Source: Alligator mississippiensis (lineage: Eukaryota > Chordata > Crocodylia > Alligatoridae). From it: a stretch of DNA of 64,000 nt. A program made the position numbers and the translations under genes. Position 1 is the first letter of the stretch; each line of letters starts with the position of its first letter. The notes under the pieces were generated by a model. It had not been told where the DNA came from and made no database searches. It saw only the letters and a list, made by a program, of their open reading frames with translations. Location of the stretch: contig NC_081824.1 of the NCBI RefSeq assembly GCF_030867095.1, positions 92,559,882 through 92,623,881 on the forward strand, read 5' to 3'. Positions 55,779-64,000 of the stretch are shown here, in pieces.

Positions 55779-57713
55779 AGGTATTTAGATTTTACTAGTA
55801 CATATTGCTTTATGTTTTGACAAATATTTGAAAAAGTTCTCACAACAAGCCTGAGAGAGAAAGATACATATTGTTATTCCTTTTTTTTTAAGTTAAGAAA
55901 AAAAGATAAAAAAATTAGTGATTTTTCCAGTGCCAGGTAAAAAGTAAAAGAGACTTATTAAAATTAATAAGTTTTTGGCAGTAGCCCCATGTTTTTCTTT
56001 TTGAGTGTAGGCTGTATGAGAGACCATGATCAGTTTGTCATAGTGCTACATCTGAAAATGTTTAGGATACACATGTGTGAGGGGAGGGTATATATAGTAT
56101 ATATAAGGGGATAATTGTTTTTTAAAATACTAGTTTAATATAGTTCAGTTTGTTTTTAGTGTTGGATCATATTTTACTTACTATATTTATAAAAAAATAT
56201 ATTATTGATGCTAACATGCAAAATGAAGAAAATAACATGTAGCCATAAGTGCAATATAAATTAAACATATTATATTTGACCTAGTAGCTAAAAGATCTCC
56301 AAAGAGTGAATCTATACATGCAAATAAGTGCAACTAAATTTATTGTGCATTAAGCTAATACGCATTAAGTGATTTTTGGCAGGTGTCTACACATGCAGAG
56401 ACTTGGGACTAACTTTAGGGACTAACTTTAGTCCCAAGTCCCTCCAGTCCTGCTATGTGCCCTTGTGGCCACCGGGGGCAGCTCCAGCCTCCTGCCACAT
56501 GGCTGTCAGCACTTGGCAGCCACGTTGAAGCCAGACCCAGCTGCCAGCACTTGTCAGCCAGCTTGGAAACTCTGATCCCTGGCCAGCCCCTTCCCTGCCC
56601 AGGAATTGTGTGTCCAGCATGGGGGCAGCATATTCCAGCTCCCTACTTCCCCACCCTGCCTCCCTATACCAGGGTTACCCCAGCTGCTACCTCTGCCCCA
56701 TCCAGCGCCCAGTTGCACCAGACCTGCCCCTGCCAGCAATGACCAGTGCCCTTTGCTGCTGTTGGCCATAGTACAGGTCCTGCTGGATCCTTCCCCCCTG
56801 CCTAGGCCCCAGGACAGCCGTGCACCCATCAGCAGGGGCCAGGGAATTGGCTGTGGGAGGCCCTGGTCAACCTCCTCTGGCACTCCCTGCTCCAGCCCAC
56901 CTGCCCCACTGCCCACACCGCCCTTATCCCTTGTCCACCCTAGCATCCCTTCAGGACATGCATGTGGGTGAAACAGAAAAACTTTATTCCTCTTATAACC
57001 CCCAGCCCCACTCCTCCCCTTTTCCCCCTCAACAAATAGAGTTCCCTCCCCACTCCCTCACCAACACATAGTGCCCCTTCACCACTCTTCCCACCCACCA
57101 CCAATAAAAAGCTCACTTCCCAAAGTGCAAACTATTTACATCAGTCTTAGTCTTTTGATCCTGGCAGGGGGGGGGGGGGGGCAGGGGGCAGAGCCCAGGG
57201 GCAAGTGCCCAGCACCCTGGCCTTGGCCCATTCCTGCACAGTTCTGAGGGTGGCAGCAACCACAGAAGCCACAGCAGCTTGTCTCTGGCTGATGGCGGCT
57301 GGTGCTGCTCTGGGGCAGGTGGCTCCCCCTCTGGTTGCCTGGGGGGCATGGCCAGAATCCCCTGGTGGTGCCGTGTCTGGCACCTCCAGGTCCTCAGAGG
57401 TGTGGCCTTGAGGTGCACCCATGGGGTGCTGGCTGCAGGCACTCTGCCTCCTTTGCCCCCTTCCCAGGGCAGGCCAGGACAGGCCAGGGTGCTGGCAGCA
57501 CCTGGTGCCACAGCTCCAGACCCTGCTCCCTGCAGGCCAACCACTTTGCTGCACTGACACACCCAGGATCAGGGTATATGGAGCTCCCAGACAACTGGAG
57601 TGATGGGTTGGCCATGCCCCTTCCCTCCCCACAAGGGGTCTCTCTCCAGGGAGGTGCCTCTGGGCCAGCCTCCCCCATGCCGCTGCTCTGCCCGAGGCAT
57701 GCCCCTGCTGCAC
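55779..57713. other. Intergenic sequence, AT-rich then GC-rich
   Basis: A possible old MIR trace lies near 55820-55960. From about 56383 ('gtgtctacacatgcagagac') the sequence is GC-rich with 'gggactaactttag' repeated at 56406 and 56418. Long frames on both strands (up to 188 codons) have no recognisable domain. It may be an unclassified DNA element whose other half lies beyond the CR1 at 57714-61056. Confidence 0.45.
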
Positions 57714-57727
57714 ATAGATTCATAGAT

Positions 57728-60640
57728 TCATAGATGTAGGGTCAGAAGGGACCTTGTAGATCTTCTAGTCTGACCCCCTGCCCTGGGCAGGAGAGAAAAC
57801 TGGGCTCTAATGACCCCAGCCAGGTAAACGTCGAGCCTCCTCTTAAAGACCCCCAGGGTAGGAGCCATCACCACTTCCCTTGGAAGTTGGTTCCATATCC
57901 TAGCCACCCTGACCGTGAAGTAGCGCCTTCTAATGTCTAGTCTAAACCTACTCTCTAGCAACTTATGGCCATTATTCCTTGTTACTCCAGGAGGCACTTG
58001 GGAGAACAAGATCTCTCCCAAATCCTGCTGGTCCCCCCTAGTAAGTTTATACATGGCCACCAGGTCCCCCCTCAGCCTTCTCTTGCAAAGGCTGAACAAG
58101 TTAAGGTCCCGTAGCCTCTCTTCATAGGGTCTGCCCTGCTGTCCCTGGATCATGCAAGTGGCCCTCCTTTGGACCCTCTCAATGCTGTCCACATCCCTGC
58201 TGAAGTGCGGCGCCCAGAACTGGATGCAGTACTCCAGCTACAGCTTGACCACTGTTGCATATAACGGGAGGATCACCTCCTTGGCCCTGCTTATGATGCA
58301 TCTGTGGATTCAGGACAAGGTACGGTTAGCCCTACTGACTGTGTTCTCACATTGGTGGCCCATGTTCATCTTGGAGTCAGTAATGACTCCAAGATCTCTT
58401 TCTGCCACCATGCTTTTGAGAAGGGAGTTCCCCAACCTATAGGTATGCTGCTGGTTCCTACTGCCCAAGTGCAGCACCCTGTACTTGTCAGTATTGGATC
58501 CCATCCTATTTTCATTTGCCCACCCCTGTAACCTGTCCAGGTCCTGCTGTAATCTGTCCTTCCCTTCTCATGTGCCCACCTTACCCCAAATCTTGGTGTC
58601 GTCTGTGAATTTAAACAGGCTGCTCTTCACCCCATCACCCAAGTCTCTAATAAAGAAATTGAACAGTGCGGGCCCAAGTACTGAGCCCTGGGGGACCCCA
58701 CTGCCCACTTCCCTCCAGGTCAAAAATGACCACCACCACCACCACCCTCAGCCAATTTGCAATTCATCTGACTGTGTAGGCATCAATGCCACAGTCACCT
58801 AGCTTTTTAATAAGAATGGGGTGGGAGACAGTGTCAAAGGCCTTCTTGAAGTCCAGAAAGACTACATCCACCGCGACACCTGCATCCAGGGATTTTGTGA
58901 CCTGATCGTAGAAGGCAGTCAAGTTCGTCTGACAGGACCTGCCCCTAATGAAACCATGCTGGTTGCCCTTGAGCATCATCCCCGCTGCTGGCCCATCACA
59001 GATGTGCTCCTTGATAATCTTCTCAAAGAGATTCCCCAGGATTGAAGTAAGACTAACGGGCCTATAGTTGCCCGGGTCCTCCCTCTTCCCTTTTTTAAAG
59101 ATGGGGACCACATTGGCCCTCTTCCAGTCATCCGGCACCTGGCCAGAGCACCACAAGTGCTCATAAAGCCGTGCCAGGGGCGCCGCGATAACCCCTGCCA
59201 ATTCCCTCAACACTGGGGTGGAGAGCATCTGGACCTGCTGATTTGAACACTTCCAACCCCTCCAGAAGTTCACTAACCCAGTCTTCCCTGACCCTAGGCT
59301 TGGCGGAGTTTTTCCCAAGTCCGTCCTGAATCTTGGTAGGGGAGTCCCAGTCCCTGCACAAGAAAATAGAGGCGAAGAAATCGTTAAAGAGGTCTGCTTT
59401 CTCCTCTGGTGCAGCCACCAGATTGCCAAGCGTATCCTGCAGGGGCCCCCCATTACCCAGGGCCTTCTTAATTCTCCCTATGTATTTAAAAAAGGACTTC
59501 TTGTTATCTTTGATCCATGATGCTAGCCCTAGTTCCGTATCTGCCTTAGCTTTCCTAACAGCCCCCCTACAGACCCGAGCAGTGTAGGTATACTCCTCTT
59601 TGGTGATAGACCCTTCCTTCCACTGGGTGTACGCCTCCTTTTTGGCAATCAGGCATTCACGAATGCATTTGGTGAGGCTTTTGGGCACTCTTACCCCCTT
59701 TGCTTCTTGTTGGGATTGTTGCCCCTTTGCCTCTGAGTATCATCTCCTTAAGGAATGACCACTCATCTTGGGCACCCAGTTCCCCTACTCTCCAGGACCC
59801 TAGTGCCTCCCCCACTAATCTTCTCAGCTCATTGAAGTTGGCCCTCTTAAAGTCTAAGGATACTGCCTTGCTGCAGGTCCTTGACACCCTGCACTGGATG
59901 GTGAATTCCAGCAAGTGATGATTGCTATCGCCCAGGTGGTCGAGGACCTGGAGTCCCCTCACCAGGTCGTCACCTGTGGCCAGGACCAGGTCCAGCAGGG
60001 CATTCCCCCTGGTAGGACTGTGCACCTCTTGGGTTAAGTGGAGGTCCTGTATCTCAGCCAGGAACCTCCGTGAGCGGTCAGACCTAGCTGACTGCTTCTC
60101 CCAACAGATGTCCGGGTAATTTAGATCACCCATGACAACTACATCCCTTGCCTTAAGTGCCTCCGCAAGCTGACCCTAGAATTTGTGGTCCAGCTCTTCC
60201 CCTTGGTTGGGAGGTCTGTAGTAGACCCCCACCATTAAGTCCCTTTCCCCATGACCCCCCTGTATCCTGACCCAGAGCACTTCAGCCTGCCCCTCCTCTG
60301 ACCCCATCCTGTTAGTTGAGGATGTGTATTGCTCTGTGACATAGAGTGCCAAACCCCCTCCTTTCCTCCCTGTTCTATCCTGCCTGTATAGCCTATAGCC
60401 CCTAATGTTGACCACCCAGTTGTGGGATGAATCCCACCAGCTTTCTGTGAGCCCTACTATGTCCAGGTTTGAACTACCTATCCGGAGGGCAAGTTCCACC
60501 TGCTTATTCCCCATACTACAAGCATTGGTGTAGAGGCATTTAAGGTCTTTAATTGGTATGTATACTACCCCCCAATTCTCAAGACTATATGGACCCCTGC
60601 TGCTTACCTGGGTACTCCTTGTGTATGTCACCTGTCTTGG
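57728..60640 (-). pseudogene. CR1 ORF2 (endonuclease-RT), broken
   Basis: In minus sense the endonuclease reads LKCLYTNACSMGNKQVELAL, IVGLTESWWDSSHNW and LMVGVYYRPPNQGEEL. MGDLNYPDICWEK (the GDxN metal and substrate motif) then follows after a frame break near 60150, with GDSNHHLLEF later. RT blocks are NVVPIFKKGKREDPGNYRPV, MLKGNQHGFIRGRS, DVVFLDFKKAFDTVSH (motif A) and, in other frames, FTDDTK for motif C. The last 154 codons (58192-57728) are open, ending FKRRLDVYLAGVI. Several frameshifts make it inactive. Confidence 0.88.
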
Positions 60641-61056
60641 TTGGGAGGTGTCCTCATGTCTTCCTGTGGCCCCATCCCCTGGCGAAGCTGGTTTAAAGCA
60701 TGCCGCACAAGATCGGCCAACCTGGAAGAGAAGACATGCTTGCCTTTAGGAGAGAGGTGTAGCCCATCCCACCCAAGCAAGTCCCCTGCACGAAAGTGTG
60801 GGTCATTATCCAGGAACCCAAGGCCTGCCTGGCGGCACCAGCTCCATAACCGCCAGTTGACCTTGCCAATGCAGGCCTCATGTCGCCGTCCATGCCTACT
60901 CACCGAAGGAAGAGGAGAATACCACCTGTGCTCCCGTCTCCTTGAGCTTGTCCCCCAGGGCCTTGAAGTCCTTTACGATGAGGTCTGGGTTGCCTCTGGC
61001 CGAGTCATTTGTTCCCACATGGATGAGAACCATGGAGTACTCTGTGCCTTGGGTGG
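60641..61056 (-). pseudogene. CR1 ORF1 SGNH hydrolase, 5'-truncated
   Basis: The minus strand reads VLIHVGTNDSA near 61010-61040 (block III), then SRHGRRHEACIGKVNW, FLDNDPHFRAGDLLGW and DGLHLSPKGKHVFSSRLADL (block V with Asp-x-x-His). Block I (GDS) is absent because the copy is truncated there. It matches the domain in the CR1 at 24361-24860. Confidence 0.82.
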
Positions 61057-62700
61057 TGTGCAATGAGTGGTTTGTGCAGGCAGAGGGATACCTGAGACAC
61101 GATGCCCTGCTGCTGCTGATCCTCCTGGTGCCCTGGGCATACCTGCACTCCTGAGTTGGGACCCTGAGCTACCCCGCAATCTATACCACTGCCTGGAGGG
61201 CCATCTTTGGCAGCACTACATGTCTCTGCCCCCTGCTGCTGAGGAGGGCATTGCTACCAGCATCAATGCCTTCCTCAGCATGTGAGAGACCCATGCCCAC
61301 CCAGCTGTGGGGACACACACTACTCAATAAAGTTCTGCACTGTGACCCCCATCTCTGCATGCTGTGGTGGGGCAATCCAGGGCCAGGGGAGTGTGGAAGG
61401 GCCAGGCAGAGTGGGGCAGGAGAGGCAGGGAAGAGGCTGGGCCTTGACAGGGAGGATGATGAGGATATAGTGTCCTGCACTGGCCCTCTGGGCCCCACCC
61501 CCCTCCCTTCCGCTGTTAGGGTAGCTTGTAATATTTATGCTTAAGGTTGTACCTACCTGAGTGGTGAATTACAGTATTATTTAAACTTTTCTTTAGCCTT
61601 ATTTAATCATTGCTTACGTCTTTGTATAGCCTCATTATTATTTGGACTTCTTATTTTGCTGGTGTCTGCAATATCACCTGGCCTTGAGTTGTTCTCATAT
61701 TATAGCCTCTTGCAGGCAGTTTATGGCCTTGGGTTTACTCATATGATGTTTCTTTTCTTTTCTATCACTGTGAGAGGTTTTTCTAACATAACATAGTAAT
61801 AGCCTTGTTACCAGCTCAGATTAACTCAATTTGGCACTAACTGGCTGAATCAGAGGGATGAAATGTTTGCGTATGTTAATGAAAGGTGATAAGAGGAAAC
61901 CAATGAACAATGCCCAGATTAAGATACCCATAAAGGACCAAATTAGGAGGTGTGCATGTGATGTGTCTGTTGAACAAAAGAATATGCTGACAGGATAAAA
62001 TATGGACAGTATGCTGACTGAAGGAACATCAATTGGAAGTGAAGAGTCATCAGAGGAGTGAAGTTAAAGAAAAGCATAAAAGGGGGCAGCAAGGAAGTTA
62101 ATTATGTGTCGTCATAAATCCAGCTTTCAACACCTGTCTGGACCATCCCAGCCAATGACACACCCTTTGCTTCCAGGAACTGATTGGCCACATTTTCTGT
62201 TGAGCAAAGTAACATCTGGGATTAAGTGAGATCATTGTACTAAGTGTTTTTTCTCTCTCTGTATATAGAAACTGCTAAGATAACATTTGTTGTATCAATA
62301 AAGTCAGTCTTTAGTGTGTTTTCATATTTCACATCCATTTAAGGATTAATTGTGCTTTAACGATCCCACTATCTGGTGGACAGTGGTGCTAACAGCACAG
62401 GAGTCCCTGTGTGGCCGCCCCGCACAGCAGCCAGCAGTGCTTGGCAGAGGGTCATAGCCAGGGACTGGGAGCTGTGTGGCAGAGGCAAATGTGCCACAGC
62501 ACCAGAGCAAATATTATTGTAGCCACTGAAGATAAAGCAGTATATTTGTAACAGAATTTTAAACAAAGTTAAACTAAAAATCAAAGTTAATGTTTTAGCG
62601 TTTCAGAAAAGCTGCCACGTTACTTCTTTAAAATAGAGAGAATCTGAAGTCCTAAAACAAGCCATTTTGATTGCTGACCACCCACAAATAAAAAATCAAA
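61057..62700. other. Intergenic sequence with a possible LTR
   Basis: 61057-61500 is GC-rich with an aataaa at 61325 and no domain-bearing frame. About 61769-62333 starts TGTGAG and ends TTCACA, with a TATA-like cataaaag (62076) and aataaa (62297), as in an LTR. No target duplication is found, so this is weak. The downstream 'ctggtggacagtggtgct' might be a primer site. Confidence 0.35.
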
Positions 62701-62708
62701 TTTTGTCT

Positions 62709-62800
62709 GAGGTAAGGATTTCTTAGGGTAATACCTTTTATCAGACTAACTGCATAATACAGTTAGACAAGTTATGGAATGCAAGACATGCTTCACCTTT
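62709..62800. repeat. Possible MITE-family fragment
   Basis: 'taatacctttt' and 'atcagactaactgcataat' recall the foldback family at 3595 and the repeat at 17711. Short and degenerate. Confidence 0.3.
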
Positions 62801-63051
62801 AAATTTTAACTATAATTTGATTAACAAATAATATAAACTTAAACTCCTTTGGCTTGTAAAGAATCATGAACATTTTCAAACTTAAACTGTTTTTTTTAAA
62901 TGAGTTCAAACTTAGACAACAGGGCACTAGTTCTTCATAAATATTATATAGCAATAATAGTAGTTTATTTACAGCTTTCACTAAAACAATACAGTAGCAT
63001 GAACAATAAAAATATTTGTAATAAAATAACATCTGTAACTTTTGCTAAAAG

Positions 63052-63301
63052 CAAGGCTGTCCCGGGGGGGAGGGGGGATGAATTGGGGCAAGTGCCCCAG
63101 GCCCTGCACTTTGGGGGGCCCCGCAGAGCCAGGCAAAGCAGCCACAGTGACTCTGCCCTACCTCCAGCTTCATATCCAGCCACTCAGCACGCCCCACTCC
63201 CCCCTGCCACCAAATCTGCCAGTGGCTTCCTCGCGTCCGGGGGCAGGGCCCCACACAGGCTGATTTGCCAAGTGCCCCGCACCCTGCTCGGGTCGTCTCT
63301 G
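63052..63301. mobile_element. hAT MITE, 250 bp, with perfect target duplication
   Basis: It begins 'caaggctgtcccg' and ends 'cgggtcgtctctg', imperfect inverted ends. A perfect octamer gctaaaag flanks it at 63044-63051 and 63302-63309. The interior contains paired 'agtgccccaggccc' and 'aagtgccccgcacc' boxes and is non-coding. Confidence 0.85.
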
Positions 63302-63311
63302 GCTAAAAGCA

Positions 63312-64000
63312 TACAATATCCTTTCTACCAGTTTACATAGTAATGATGATATTAAAAATGTAAAACAAAACAGTGAACAGTAAAACAAAGCAGGGGAATG
63401 TCATGTCATATCACATCATGTCTACATTTGCTATGAAAAATTATTTGAAAATATTGCATGCAGTTTGCTTTTTCATATCAATATACCATTACAGTCTAAT
63501 TAAGCACCTGTACTTCAATATGAAAACAATTACAATATTAGATTTCATACATCCAACACTAATATATGTTTTGATCCCAGAAAGAAATCTGTCTGTACAG
63601 ACTACTAAGCCACTGCGGAGCTCCACTTATTTCAGCTATATTATTGCATATTATACATGTGTTTCTTCAATTTGTGAATTGACTGCAGCATATACATTTA
63701 TTTTCATTTCTTTGTACTAATTACTGTTCTTGGGGAATAGGGGTTATACAATTGTTGGACACAAATAGACTCAAATGAAGATTCCAGGTCTGAGCATTAG
63801 AGAACTGATAAACAAAAGGCTTCAACTTTGCTGATTTCATTTTCATCTTCAGAAAGGACAGGCTCATCAGAAAGTTCCAGTTGCCAAAAGTGCCCTGGCT
63901 AATAAGTTTTGGTATTAAGTAGGCAGACTGTAATAAGCAACACCTGTATATTACTCAGTTAAAGATCATGTGCAGTCTATAGACAGTAAATATTAACAAT
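63312..64000. other. Intergenic sequence without recognised feature
   Basis: AT-rich. A 115-codon frame at 63373-63720 is Tyr/Ile-rich, with no recognisable domain and no splice context, so it is probably chance. Confidence 0.5.

Larger units (their letters stand above)
57714..61056 (-). mobile_element. CR1 LINE, 3.3 kb, minus strand
   Basis: The 3' tail is at 57714-57735 ('atagattcatagattcatag') and the element runs to a truncation inside ORF1 near 61056. ORF2 is complete in content but broken. A CAC/ACC expansion near 58728-58745 is a local microsatellite inside the RT region. It belongs to the same tail class as the young copies but has more lesions. Confidence 0.92.

Noticed and set aside
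56455..57733. Candidate host gene in Pro-rich frames (up to 188 codons)
   Set aside because: Frames overlap on both strands, no splice sites or conserved domain are seen, and the sequence is GC-rich like the MITE interiors.
61769..62333. Full LTR call with primer site downstream
   Set aside because: TG...CA ends, TATA-like and aataaa motifs exist, but there is no target duplication and the promoter order is atypical. It is kept only as a weak note in the gap entry.
63373..63720. 115-codon frame rich in Tyr, Ile and Ser
   Set aside because: AT-rich chance frame without family resemblance or exon signals.

Overview
The window is vertebrate nuclear DNA, almost certainly from a sauropsid and most likely a crocodilian (inference from the types of CR1 LINE, hAT and Gypsy repeats). 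It carries part of one recognisable host gene, ATG5, on the minus strand. Two coding exons can be read with proper splice sites: residues 1-36 at 29083-28976 and the next 42 codons plus two bases at 2262-2135. A probable 5' UTR segment and a CpG-island promoter lie at about 29.1-30.5 kb. The rest of ATG5 lies beyond position 1. Sequence above about 30.6 kb is intergenic, upstream of ATG5, and I found no host exon in it.

Everything else that can be classified is transposable elements, often nested. The 26.7-kb ATG5 intron (2263-28975) holds a decayed non-CR1 LINE, a 429-bp duplicated segment, a CR1 inserted in a CR1, a 5.4-kb hAT transposon with a dead BED-finger transposase gene and a perfect 8-bp target duplication, a solo retroviral-type LTR with a 5-bp duplication, two GC-rich hAT-like elements, and a near full-length CR1 with both open reading frames decayed.

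Upstream of ATG5 lie a CR1 tail split by a small hAT element, several small inverted-repeat elements, and a minus-strand Gypsy element of the Gmr1 type (37.9-45.2 kb). That element has a SCAN-like gag, a protease, then integrase, then RNase H, with the reverse transcriptase core missing. Its integrase is split by an 879-bp hAT element with a perfect 8-bp duplication, and another LTR sits in its 3' part. Further on are a hAT element split by a young CR1 with a 495-codon open frame (46.5-48.5 kb), a second young CR1 (52.7-54.4 kb), and a 3.3-kb minus-strand CR1 (57.7-61.1 kb).

The host gene encodes an autophagy conjugation factor; the rest shows the order of transposon activity. Three classes of CR1 3' tail and at least seven nested insertions give a relative chronology. 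I found no tRNA, rRNA or CRISPR array, no bacterial feature, and no convincing new cellular system. The most unusual objects are the Gmr1-like element and the hAT transposon with its own insertions.
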